Positions 1 to 9,300 of a DNA stretch of 57,204 nucleotides are shown one piece after another. A model generated the notes under the pieces. That model saw only the letters and a program-made list of their open reading frames with translations, did not search any database and had not been told where the DNA came from. This stretch comes from Flavobacterium sp. (lineage in GTDB: Bacteria > Bacteroidota > Bacteroidia > Flavobacteriales > Flavobacteriaceae), in NCBI RefSeq assembly GCF_027484945.1, contig NZ_JAIXRZ010000020.1, positions 1 through 57,204 of the forward strand, given 5' to 3'. The position numbers and the translations under genes are program-made. The first letter of the stretch is position 1. Each line of letters begins with the position of its first letter.

Positions 1-552
1 AAGGCCGTACGTGATGCTGGAATGGTTCCTTGCGTAATCTACGGAGGAGAACAACCAGTACACTTTCAAGCAGAAAGCAAAGCTTTCAAAAGTTTAGTTT
101 ACACTCCAGATGCGCACACAGTTGCGATTGATTTAGGAGGTAAAGTATATAATGCTATTTTACAAGATATCCAATTCCACCCGGTATCTGATGCTATTCT
201 ACACATCGATTTCTACGAATTAAATGCCGATAAAGAAATCGTTATGGAAGTTCCTGTTAAAATCACGGGTACTTCACCTGGTGTACTTTTGGGTGGTGTA
301 TTAAACCTAAACTTACGTCGTTTAAAAGTAAAAGCATTACCAAAAAATCTTCCTGATTATGTTTATGCAGATATTTCTGAATTGCAAATGGGGAACAAGT
401 TGTATGTTACTAAATTAGGTAGCGACAATTACAAATTAATGCACCCAGACAATACGGTTGTATGTCAAGTGAAGATTTCACGTGCTGCTATGAAAGCCGC
501 TCAAGAAGCAGCAAAAGCAGAAAAGGCAGCAGCAAAAGGAAAGAAAAAATAA
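1..552 (+). CDS. rplY: 50S ribosomal protein L25/general stress protein Ctc (5' end missing)
   Basis: Long (CTC-type) L25 family, which binds 5S rRNA in the large ribosomal subunit. The reading frame is open from the first base, so the gene starts left of the window; 183 residues are present and about 20 are probably missing, judged from the usual family length. Visible family features are the YGG turn near the start, the L25 beta-barrel half ([15 protein letters not shown]), the C-terminal TL5-like half ([18 protein letters not shown]) and a Lys/Ala-rich tail that probably contacts RNA. It is followed by a strong terminator and then pth, the usual Flavobacteriaceae order. The first ATG inside the window (22) is not the true start. 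Confidence 0.95.
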   Translation, partial: KAVRDAGMVPCVIYGGEQPVHFQAESKAFKSLVYTPDAHTVAIDLGGKVYNAILQDIQFHPVSDAILHIDFYELNADKEIVMEVPVKITGTSPGVLLGGVLNLNLRRLKVKALPKNLPDYVYADISELQMGNKLYVTKLGSDNYKLMHPDNTVVCQVKISRAAMKAAQEAAKAEKAAAKGKKK

Positions 553-572
553 TCTTTTCAAAATATACAATG

Positions 573-604
573 AAAGCATCGGACATCTCCGATGCTTTTT
601 TTTT
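573..604 (+). terminator. Rho-independent terminator of rplY
   Basis: Perfect 11-bp stem (573-583 with 588-598), loop CATC, running into a T9 tract. It ends rplY before the separate pth promoter. Confidence 0.9.
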
Positions 605-634
605 GAACCTACGAAAAATTTTAAAGTATTTTTG
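602..634 (+). promoter_or_regulatory. Bacteroidota-type promoter of pth
   Basis: TATTTTTG at 627-634 matches the -7 consensus TAnnTTTG; TTTG at 602-605 lies 21 bases upstream as a -33 element. Only five bases separate the G from the ATG at 640, so the transcript would begin at or next to that ATG. Confidence 0.65.
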
Positions 635-639
635 CAACT

Positions 640-1263
640 ATGAATTGGTTGAAGAATTTTTTCCGAACACCTTCAAAACTAGAAAATACAGATCCTATGA
701 AAAAGTTTCTGATTGTTGGCCTTGGCAATATCGGGGCAGAATATAGCAATACCCGGCATAACATTGGATTTAAAATTGTCGATTTTTTTGCCAAAAAAGA
801 AGGTATTCCCTTTCAAACTGCAAAGTTAGGCGATCTGGCAGTTTGTAAAATTAAAGGGCGTAGCGTTTTTCTGCTCAAACCAAACACCTACATGAACTTA
901 AGTGGCAAAGCCGTAAAGTATTGGCTGGAAAAAGAAAATATTCCAAAAGAAAATCTATTGATTATTACTGATGATTTAAACCTGTCTTTTGGCACGCTTC
1001 GAATCAAAGCAAAAGGGAGTGACGGTGGGCATAATGGTTTGAAAAATATTCAATTATTACTCAACACTACCGAATATGCTCGTTTTCGATTTGGAATTAG
1101 TGACCAATTCAAAAAAGGGCAGCAAGTAGACTATGTTTTGGGAGAATGGGATGAGGAAGAAAAAACTAAATTACCCGAACGCTATGAAATTAGTGCTGCG
1201 GTTATACATTCATTTATCCTTGCCGGATTACCTAACACTATGAACGATTTTAACGGCAAATAA
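640..1263 (+). CDS. pth: Peptidyl-tRNA hydrolase
   Basis: Releases tRNA from prematurely dropped peptidyl-tRNAs; cytoplasmic. The core starts at KKFLIVGLGNIGAEY, followed by the catalytic histidine motif NTRHNIGF, then KPNTYMNLSG and DDLNLSFGTLRIKAKGSDGGHNGLK, all typical of bacterial Pth. From ATG 640 the protein has 207 residues, with about 19 residues before the core. An internal ATG at 697 gives 188 residues, nearer the classic length of about 190. The promoter motif ends only 5 bases before 640, so either a leaderless start at 640 or translation from 697 is possible. Convergent with the protease gene across a shared terminator. Confidence 0.95.
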   Translation: MNWLKNFFRTPSKLENTDPMKKFLIVGLGNIGAEYSNTRHNIGFKIVDFFAKKEGIPFQTAKLGDLAVCKIKGRSVFLLKPNTYMNLSGKAVKYWLEKENIPKENLLIITDDLNLSFGTLRIKAKGSDGGHNGLKNIQLLLNTTEYARFRFGISDQFKKGQQVDYVLGEWDEEEKTKLPERYEISAAVIHSFILAGLPNTMNDFNGK

Positions 1264-1286
1264 GAATTATAAATTGGCTCCAATAA

Positions 1287-1314
1287 AAAAAGCTCCCAAA
1301 TTTGGGAGCTTTTT
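1287..1314. terminator. Bidirectional terminator between pth and the metzincin protease
   Basis: Perfect 14-bp inverted repeat (AAAAAGCTCCCAAA and its complement) with A- and T-rich flanks, lying between two convergent genes. Confidence 0.85.
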
Positions 1315-1332
1315 AGGTTATAGCGTGAAAAA

Positions 1333-4104
1333 TTATTTAATCACAATTTTTCTTACTTCTTTTTTAGAACCGTCTTTTACAGTCACCAAATATACTCCGG
1401 CTTCAACCGTACCTAAATTTAACGTTTCGTCAAACATTCCATTATTCGTATACGCTCTATTGTATACTTCTCTTCCGCGGATATCATGAACTAAAACATT
1501 AATATCGTTTGATGCAGGGTTAAATTTAACGTTGAAAACACCATTATTTGGATTAGGATAAACCATAAAACCATCCAAGGTATAGGTTTCATTATTTAAT
1601 TGTACAACAGACGTACAAACTTCAATTGCCCAATTGTTTATTGTTCCTGTGTCGTCATTATAGAAATCCGCTGCCGCTAAAGTCCATGTACCGTTTGCAG
1701 GTAAATTATTGAACGCTGATAACGGACTAGAAGGTGCAAAAGTACCTGTCATATTAGCCACACAAGAAAATGCTGGTGAACCATCACTAACCGTGATATT
1801 AAAATTATCGTTTCCTGCACAAGCTCTGTTCCATACATTTACAAATGTAGTGGTGTTAGGATGCGCCAATTGTAAAACTAAATCTTGAGGATAGGTATGG
1901 GTTACATTCATCGTTACATTAACATCGGAAATATTTCCTGTTGCTGGAACTGAAATAGTACTTGTAACCGCAGCACCTTGGGTATTAGCACCCAAGCCAT
2001 CTGGAATAACTACAGGAGTAGTATTTGTATAGGTATTACATGTTGTAGTAACCGTATATCCAACCGAAAAATTATTGCTGTTCACATTAAAGAAAATATT
2101 ATTACTTGCTTTAACCATCAAACGACAATTTACCGCTGGTGTTAATGGCATCACTACATCAACCGAACCATCGTTAGGCGTTGCAGCAAGCAATGTACTC
2201 CAGGTAACTCCATTATCTGTAGTTAGTAAAATATCTACATTAGCGCCTCCCGTAATCGTATTTGTACTGTTAACAGCCCAAGTAACGGTTTGTGTAGACC
2301 CTAAATTATAAGAGATCCCAGATGTATTTTGAGAAGTTACGGTTAATGGTCCTTTCGTTGCATCAACAGTAATTGTTGCATTAGCAGTACCTGTTTGTCC
2401 TACTTCAGAATTTGCAACATAAGGAGCATTATCACGAACGGTTAAACGGAAATTTAATGCGCGTGAAACTGAACTTAAAGCTTCAACATTAATTCCAGCA
2501 TTTCCAGCAGTAGTCTGTCCTCCTGCAAAAACAGTAGCCATAGTTGGACAATAACGAATTGGAGAAGTGGATGGCGTATAGGAAATCCAGTTTGGACCTC
2601 CTGCTTTAGCTACTGCAGCTACACTATTTGCAGCTGTAAATGTACCCGCTGTGTCAACATTTACTTGTTCCCAACTATACGTTAACGTGTCTCCATCTGC
2701 ATCATTACCTGTACCTATCAACATAAAAGGTGTACTTCTAGGAATCGTAAAATTTCCACCCGCTGTAGCAGTAGGCGTAGCATTCACTCCAGCTAACGGA
2801 GTAGAAACAGGACATGTTTTCGTGTTCAAATTATTTTGAATTTGTGAAATCGATAACACGTGATACGAATCAATCGAATTATTAGCCGCGTTGAATCCAG
2901 TAATCCCAGCATAACCCATAATAGTTAATCCTGAACCTACCTCAACATTATAACCTGAACCTTCATTGGCGTGCGTAAACGTGTGGTTTGCACCTAATTG
3001 GTGACCTACTTCGTGAACCACATAATCGATATCAAATGTATCTCCTTCTGGAACACCGTCACTTGGAGAGGTATATGCACTTCCTTTATTTTTATCGGTT
3101 GTACTTGCCGTATCATTGGTACAAACACATCCGATACATCCTGCATTACCACCACCACCAGAAGCACCAAATAAGTGACCAATATCATAAGCAGCATTAT
3201 TAGCCGCTAATGCAGTTCCAGCACCTGTTAATCGCGTACTTAAAGTATTTTGAAGCTCTGTATTCCATGCACCAGCAGATCCAGCTGCCGCTGCAGAATA
3301 AGGATCGGTAGCCGCATTGTAGAAAATTACATTTGTTGATTCAGCCACAATGTTTAAGTGTAACCCTAAATCTTTTTCATAACATCCATTAGCACGGGTC
3401 ATTGTTTCATTAAATGCAGCCAAAACTAAGTTTACTTGTGCTGCACTTGTCGCACCAAAATAATTAGAATATTCTGCTGTACACGATTGAGCTAAACGCA
3501 TTGTTTTCAACACGCCATTACTTGCCATTGCAGCATTTCCTGAATTACGGTTGGAAGGAGAAGTCATTCCTCCAAACTCATCATTCACATCACATTTCCA
3601 AGATGGAGCGGGACCATTATTATTTTTACTATACACTACATAGATTAAGCCATCCGCAGAAAAAGGCTCCATAAATTCACTAGAAGCACCTGCTCTAAAG
3701 ACTACAGTCTTAATACCACGTGAACTAATGCTTAATTTCATATAAGATGATGGATCTGTCTTACTCTTACCAGAAAATGCACGAATTTCTGGAAATTGCG
3801 CTTGCAAGTCTGCTTCAAAATTAGACGCTTCATTAACAACAAATTCTTCCAATTTACCTTGTGCATTAGGTAACGTGATCACACAAGTAGCGCCTGGCTG
3901 ATCTACTACAGAAAACAATTGTGTTTTAATTTGGTTGAAGTTTAAAGTATACAAATCATACTGTGTAGGAAATGTACTTCTAAACGTTCCTTTGGCTCTT
4001 TCAATATCTGCACGCTTTTCAGTCAAAGCCCAATATCTATTGGATTGTGCATTTGCGGTGGCCAAACTCAAGAAAATTACAGAAAATAGTAAACTTTTTT
4101 TCAT
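1333..4104 (-). CDS. Secreted reprolysin-like (metzincin) metalloprotease with P-domain and T9SS sorting domain
   Basis: Start chosen at ATG 4104, which begins a clear signal peptide (MKKSLLFSVIFLSLATANAQ); a frame extension to 4134 has no support. The zinc motif HEVGHQLGANH (HExxHxxGxxH) lies at residues 364-374, and the metzincin Met-turn follows as IMGYAG. This is a reprolysin-type (M12B-like) peptidase. After it come Ig/PKD-like beta domains, a proprotein-convertase P-domain-like region around residues 700-830 (THTYPQDLVLQLAHP, NNLPANGTWTL), and a C-terminal type A sorting domain (VYPNPNNGVFNV ending KEVRKIVIK). The protein should cross the outer membrane by T9SS and be released or anchored to the cell surface. 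About 924 residues. The substrate is unknown; degradation of external protein is the inference. Confidence 0.93.
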   Translation of the reverse strand: MKKSLLFSVIFLSLATANAQSNRYWALTEKRADIERAKGTFRSTFPTQYDLYTLNFNQIKTQLFSVVDQPGATCVITLPNAQGKLEEFVVNEASNFEADLQAQFPEIRAFSGKSKTDPSSYMKLSISSRGIKTVVFRAGASSEFMEPFSADGLIYVVYSKNNNGPAPSWKCDVNDEFGGMTSPSNRNSGNAAMASNGVLKTMRLAQSCTAEYSNYFGATSAAQVNLVLAAFNETMTRANGCYEKDLGLHLNIVAESTNVIFYNAATDPYSAAAAGSAGAWNTELQNTLSTRLTGAGTALAANNAAYDIGHLFGASGGGGNAGCIGCVCTNDTASTTDKNKGSAYTSPSDGVPEGDTFDIDYVVHEVGHQLGANHTFTHANEGSGYNVEVGSGLTIMGYAGITGFNAANNSIDSYHVLSISQIQNNLNTKTCPVSTPLAGVNATPTATAGGNFTIPRSTPFMLIGTGNDADGDTLTYSWEQVNVDTAGTFTAANSVAAVAKAGGPNWISYTPSTSPIRYCPTMATVFAGGQTTAGNAGINVEALSSVSRALNFRLTVRDNAPYVANSEVGQTGTANATITVDATKGPLTVTSQNTSGISYNLGSTQTVTWAVNSTNTITGGANVDILLTTDNGVTWSTLLAATPNDGSVDVVMPLTPAVNCRLMVKASNNIFFNVNSNNFSVGYTVTTTCNTYTNTTPVVIPDGLGANTQGAAVTSTISVPATGNISDVNVTMNVTHTYPQDLVLQLAHPNTTTFVNVWNRACAGNDNFNITVSDGSPAFSCVANMTGTFAPSSPLSAFNNLPANGTWTLAAADFYNDDTGTINNWAIEVCTSVVQLNNETYTLDGFMVYPNPNNGVFNVKFNPASNDINVLVHDIRGREVYNRAYTNNGMFDETLNLGTVEAGVYLVTVKDGSKKEVRKIVIK

Positions 4105-4131
4105 TTTAGTTAGATTGGTTATAATAGCTAA

Positions 4132-4163
4132 CAAATATAGGTATTTTTTTGAAGAATCAGCAA
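4132..4163 (-). promoter_or_regulatory. Promoter of the secreted metzincin protease
   Basis: On the minus strand TATATTTG (4139-4132) matches TAnnTTTG; TTG (4163-4161) lies 21 bases upstream. The leader to ATG 4104 is about 20-25 bases. Confidence 0.65.
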
Positions 4164-4186
4164 TAAACGAGTGTAATCATACCAAA

Positions 4187-4220
4187 TTTTGTTTTAAAAC
4201 ATAAAAATGCCCTACCTTTG
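4187..4220 (+). promoter_or_regulatory. Promoter of ribF
   Basis: TACCTTTG at 4213-4220 with TTTTG at 4187-4191, 21 bases apart. It lies 17 bases before the ribF start. No FMN riboswitch-like structure fits in the short leader. Confidence 0.7.
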
Positions 4221-4237
4221 CAGCCACATATTTTGCA

Positions 4238-5161
4238 TTGAAAACCTATTTCAACATATCGGAATTCTCGAGTATTAAAGGAACTGTTGTTACGTTAGGC
4301 ACCTTTGACGGTGTTCATTTAGGGCATCAGAAAATACTTTCTAAAGTTACCGAAGCTTCAAAATCACTAGACCTAGAAAGCTTGGTACTCACGTTTCATC
4401 CACATCCAAGAACGGTGCTACAAGACGGAACAGACCTCAAACTTCTGAATACTATTGAAGAAAAAATTGAATTATTAGAAAGTTGTGCTATTGAGCACTT
4501 AATTATTCATCCGTTTGACAAAGCGTTTTCTCGTCTAACTGCCGAAGAATTTGTAAGCAACGTCTTAGTGAAGCAATTCAATATAAAAAAAATCATCATT
4601 GGTTATGATCACCGGTTTGGACGAAACCGCACCGCTACTATTGTCGATTTAATTGAATTTGGAGAAAAGTTTGGATTTGATGTTGAACAAATTTCTGCAG
4701 AAGAAATCAATGAAATTACAATCAGTTCAACCAAAATTAGAAATGCGCTTCAAAATGGAGCGATACAAATTGCCAATCAGTATTTAGGGTATCCCTATTG
4801 CATAACCGGAACGGTAAAAAAAGGGCAACAATTGGGGCGAACTATAGGCTTTCCAACAGCCAACATAAACCCTACATCTCTTGATAAATTAATTCCTTGC
4901 AACGGGGTCTATATTGCACAAGCTACGCTACAAAATAAAACCTACGAAGGTGTTATGAATATTGGTATGCGTCCAACAGTAGATGGACAATCGCAACATG
5001 TTGAAATTCATTTATTTGATTTTAACGCCTCCATTTACGATGAAAAAATTACTATTGAATTATTGGAATACATTCGCCCAGAACAAAAATTTGAACATCT
5101 AGACGCACTTAAATCCCAGATAACCGCAGATAAAGAAACGGCTATTCGTTACTTTCAATAG
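4238..5161 (+). CDS. ribF: Bifunctional riboflavin kinase/FAD synthetase
   Basis: Converts riboflavin to FMN and FMN to FAD. The N-terminal FMN adenylyltransferase domain carries GTFDGVHLGHQKIL (HxGH-type nucleotidyltransferase motif, near residues 21-34) and the later ISSTKIR motif. The C-terminal flavokinase domain carries GRTIGFPTANI and NGVYIA. The length (307 residues) is normal for the family. The start is TTG at 4238, directly after a promoter at 4187-4220; no ATG lies in frame between the promoter and the conserved residues. Divergent from the protease gene; bioB follows with its own promoter. Confidence 0.95.
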   Translation: MKTYFNISEFSSIKGTVVTLGTFDGVHLGHQKILSKVTEASKSLDLESLVLTFHPHPRTVLQDGTDLKLLNTIEEKIELLESCAIEHLIIHPFDKAFSRLTAEEFVSNVLVKQFNIKKIIIGYDHRFGRNRTATIVDLIEFGEKFGFDVEQISAEEINEITISSTKIRNALQNGAIQIANQYLGYPYCITGTVKKGQQLGRTIGFPTANINPTSLDKLIPCNGVYIAQATLQNKTYEGVMNIGMRPTVDGQSQHVEIHLFDFNASIYDEKITIELLEYIRPEQKFEHLDALKSQITADKETAIRYFQ

Positions 5162-5175
5162 CTGGGGAAGCAGTA

Positions 5176-5205
5176 TTGCAAAACCAACGGAAATCGTTAC
5201 CTTTG
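5176..5205 (+). promoter_or_regulatory. Promoter of bioB
   Basis: TTG (5176-5178), 19 bases, then TACCTTTG (5198-5205): an exact match to the Bacteroidota -33/-7 layout. It shows that the TTG at 5176 is a promoter element and not a start codon; the bioB ATG at 5230 is 24 bases downstream. Confidence 0.75.
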
Positions 5206-5229
5206 AAACACTTAAAAATCGTTCACACC

Positions 5230-6315
5230 ATGAGTGAAATTAGACATAATTGGACTAAAGAAGAAATTATTGCGCTTTACAACAAACCTTTAATGGACTT
5301 ATTGTATGAAGCCGCATCAGTTCACCGTATACACCACGATCCTAATGTAGTTCAGGTGTCAACTTTATTGTCAATCAAAACGGGGGGATGCCCTGAAGAT
5401 TGTGGTTACTGCCCTCAAGCAGCACGTTACCACACCGATATTGAAGGAAATGACTTGATGTCGGTTAATCAAGTAAAAGCACAAGCATTACGCGCCAAAT
5501 CATCTGGATCATCGCGCGTTTGCATGGGAGCTGCGTGGCGCAATGTTAAGGATGGTCCCGAGTTTGATCAAGTTTTAGAGATGGTTCGTACCATTAATAA
5601 ATTAGACATGGAAGTATGTTGTACGTTGGGAATGTTAACCGAAAACCAAGCGCAACGACTAGCTGAAGCAGGATTGTATGCTTACAACCACAATCTAGAC
5701 ACCTCTGAAGAGTATTATAAAGAAGTGATTTCAACCCGTGGATTTGAAGACCGTATTCAAACTATTGAAAATGTTCGAAAAACCAATGTTACGGTTTGTA
5801 GCGGAGGTATAATTGGAATGGGAGAAAGCGTTGAAGATCGAGCAGGAATGCTAGTTGCTTTAGCCACATTAAATCCTCAACCGGAATCGGTGCCCATTAA
5901 TGCATTGGTCGCTGTAGAAGGAACCCCTATGGAAAATGAAAAGCCGGTTGAAATTTGGGAAATGATTCGCATGGTAGCGACTACTCGTATTGTGATGCCC
6001 GAAACCCAAGTGCGCTTGTCTGCAGGACGAACTGAAATGTCTCGTGAAGGTCAAGCCATGTGTTTCTTTGCTGGCGCAAACTCCATTTTTGCAGGCGACA
6101 AATTATTGACTACCCCAAATCCCGATGTTAATGAAGACATGAAAATGTTTGAAATACTCGGATTGCAGCCGCAAAAACCATTTATCAAGGTAATGCAACC
6201 CAAAACCGTAGAAGCAGAAGATTCTCAATTCCAACCTCTAGGAGAAAAACCAAAATGGTCACGTCCTGGTCACGCGATTGAACGCAATGTAAAGGCTTCA
6301 ATTAAAGGAAAATAA
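5230..6315 (+). CDS. bioB: Biotin synthase
   Basis: Radical-SAM enzyme that inserts sulfur into dethiobiotin, the last step of biotin synthesis. The radical-SAM cluster motif CPEDCGYC (CxxxCxxC) is present, followed by PQAARYHTDIEG. Downstream are GAAWRN, CCTLGMLT, YNHNLDTS and the AGRTEM strand with the arginine that binds the second [2Fe-2S] cluster, all diagnostic of BioB. The start was chosen at ATG 5230 (361 residues), because upstream codons overlap the promoter. It is transcribed alone and ends in a terminator. The remaining biotin genes (bioF-bioD-bioA) are 6 kb away on the other strand, so coordinated control would need a shared regulator that I cannot see here. Confidence 0.97.
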   Translation: MSEIRHNWTKEEIIALYNKPLMDLLYEAASVHRIHHDPNVVQVSTLLSIKTGGCPEDCGYCPQAARYHTDIEGNDLMSVNQVKAQALRAKSSGSSRVCMGAAWRNVKDGPEFDQVLEMVRTINKLDMEVCCTLGMLTENQAQRLAEAGLYAYNHNLDTSEEYYKEVISTRGFEDRIQTIENVRKTNVTVCSGGIIGMGESVEDRAGMLVALATLNPQPESVPINALVAVEGTPMENEKPVEIWEMIRMVATTRIVMPETQVRLSAGRTEMSREGQAMCFFAGANSIFAGDKLLTTPNPDVNEDMKMFEILGLQPQKPFIKVMQPKTVEAEDSQFQPLGEKPKWSRPGHAIERNVKASIKGK

Positions 6316-6331
6316 ACTAAATAAAGTACTT

Positions 6332-6360
6332 AAAAAGTCCCTAATAATCGGGACTTTTTT
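6332..6360. terminator. Bidirectional terminator between bioB and the giant secreted protein gene
   Basis: AAAAAGTCCC, an 8-base loop, then GGGACTTTTTT; it works on both strands between two convergent genes. Confidence 0.85.
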
Positions 6361-6374
6361 AATGATATAATAAC

Positions 6375-9300
6375 TTATAAAAGTACTTTTCGGGTAACAA
6401 TAATCCCTGAAGCTAATTTAACTTTAACAAATACGGTTTGGCTATTTATTGCTAAAGGGGGAGTCGATAAAACAAGTGAAGTATTATTACCTTGAATAGT
6501 ACAAATTGTTCGGCCTAACACATCCAAAACTTGTATTTCTGTAATTTCTTCTTGTGCTGACTGCACCATAATTACTTGGTTATTCACCGATGCAATAACG
6601 CTTTCTGTTAAAATATAGCCAGCATTCAAAAGACTACCACCTGGAAGTGCAAAGTGTAACACAAAGCGATCATTGTAGGTTCCTTTATTTAAGACTACAG
6701 AAAAAGGACTCGCTTTTAAATCATGGAAATTACCTGTGGCTTTATCTTCTAAATAAATCGGTTGGGCTCCAGAAAACAATCCATCGGTTTTATAAATCGC
6801 GAAATCAAAAGTGCCGTTTACATTGCAATTAACACCCAGTGGAATGCTATCATTACCAGTAAAAGGAAGTCCTTTTCCTTGGATTGTAAAGGGTTCGTCT
6901 TGTAATAATGAATATATACTTAAATCGCCTGTTAATTTAAAAATACAATCGTATAATGAATCACGGCCATCGGTAGCGTTTGAAGCATATCCGACTAAAG
7001 TACGGTCTTTTGATCCTGTTGTGGTGTTAACAAAATCCAACCATATTCGATGTTTTTGATTTGTTAACCAATTGGAACGAAAGAAATCGGTATTATCATA
7101 GGGCATAAAGGATGCGTCTGCTCGAAGACTATTCGCAAAAGTTACGGTGTTGGGTGTAGTGGCAGTATGCAACATATTTACCATAAACCCTTGCCCTGAG
7201 GCAATCTTGCCTGCAAATGTATCGGGCTCTGTTGAACCCAACCCATTGTACTTAATATAATCTGAAGTTGGATTATAATTATAAAGATAGTTGTTGTAAA
7301 ACGGACTTGTAGAAAACGTAGGGTCTAATCCATGCTTCCAAATCCAAAGTGAACCTTCGATTACCGATTGATTTAACACTAAAAACGATTCTGCATCAAT
7401 TGCAGAAGGATACGGATTACCAATTAAATTCCAATTGTCATCGTAGCGCGTAGTTAACGCATTATCTGGGTTGGTTAAATCGGCATCATAATCGACCCCA
7501 TCATAATTGCCTCGACTAATTGAGGCATTTAATTGACCATTATTTGGCTTTCCGGTAAAAGTTGCCGATAAAGCAACAGGCACTGAGGCATTGTTGGAGG
7601 CCCTAGCTATGTAACCATTGCCCGAAGTCATCATTCCGGTAGCGGTAATCCAGTTGCCTAGTGTCCCATTAGTATTGGCATACGTTGGATTCCAAAAATA
7701 ATGATAATCGGTTGGCAAATTGGTAACCAAATAATTCTGGGTGGGTGCACTCCAATAAATATAATCGAAATGCTTGGCCTGTGCAGTTCGTGTTAATCGA
7801 AATTTCATTCCGGTATAATCTCCATCATTCGTATCAGTATCATCCACTTGCACCAATTGACCCGAATTATTGACAATAATGTCTCCGTTGTTTGTCAATT
7901 TTTTAAAGGCAAAAACATGATCTCCAGTGCCAATAGTCAAAATTTTATTGATTTTTAATTCTAAATTTCCTGATGCGTATAAATTATTGGATACCGCAGT
8001 ATTAAAATCATTATCTAAAACTATAGAATAAAATTGCTCAAAATTTGAATGGAGATTTGCATTGATTACTTGTGCTGCACTACCCACAAAATGCACGGTC
8101 CCATTTCCTTCTTCAAATGCAGCATTGGAAACACTATTAGTCCAATTGCCATACAAATACAGTTGACCATCTATTGTAGACGAATTAGCATCATCCATAT
8201 CCACAACTCCAGAATTACTAATCGCTAAATTTCCATATACTTTTAAGGTATTCAAGGCATTCCCTTGTAGTTGAACTTTACGACCAGAAACTGTCAAATT
8301 GTTGCATTTTGCCAAATCAGAATAGGTGTCTGAATTGGGCGCGGTATAATCCACAACAGCATCATTTATCGCTGTATTATCTACAACCACATCGGTGAGT
8401 TCATCGGGAATAGAAAGCAAACTCCAATTATTACAGTCAAACCAATTCGTTCCAGCCGAACCCGTCCACTTATTAAAAGAATCGGATATAGCAATAGAAA
8501 ATGGGGAGATTGCAGGACAAGTTCCTAAACCTATCGACCAATTCGTCGTATAATTTAAAATAGAATTAATCAAATACGGTTTGCTCCCTATGGTATAAAC
8601 AGAAGAACTTGTATTATAACTAACCTCGTAAGCTCCTGTAACCGTGTTGGCTTGCATAGAGGCACAAATAAGCTGTGGATGTTTACGGGATTTTCTAAAG
8701 TTAATCCCACTAATTGCAGTTAAGTCATCTGATAAATTATACCACAAACCACCATCTTGAACCCCAGAAAGTATGGTTCCAACAAATGTTGATCCCGTTA
8801 TATTATAGGAAAAATAGCCTTGTAATAAAAACATTGAATCCGGAGAACTACTAGACACATTGACACTCCCATGACTAGGGAGTAAAGCCCCATCTGCAGT
8901 TTTACCAACTATAGAAAAATTGGCATAACTTGAACCTAAATTATCAACGGCCGTAATTGTTGATCCGGTTCCAACGCTAGCGGTTGTAATACAAAAAATC
9001 GAACCTGCAGGAATTGGAATTGATCCATTATAAGTAAATTCCAAATACGGCACATTCCCGTCGGGAGTAGCAATACAACTATACCATTTGTCTGTTCTTA
9101 CATTTGCAGCAGGCATTCCTCCCGTTTCATACGTTGCATTAGCCCATAAAAAACGAGTGCCAGGATTAATTTCAACCACACTCAGTAAACGGATAGCATC
9201 ATCGGCTCCAGTCACCGTATTATCGTAGGCAATTAATAGCAAATCGCCTGTTTTTAAAACTGTAGGCACTATATTTTGTGGTGTACATGCAACTTCGACA

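Noticed and set aside
3006..3203. Open frames on the opposite strand or in other frames of the large secreted-protein genes (for example 2988-3203 and 9928-10248)
   Set aside because: They are by-products of biased Thr/Ser/Ala codons in the real genes; they have no promoter, no family resemblance and lie fully inside well-supported coding regions.
4191..4238. FMN riboswitch before ribF
   Set aside because: The leader between promoter and start is under 20 bases, too short for the aptamer.
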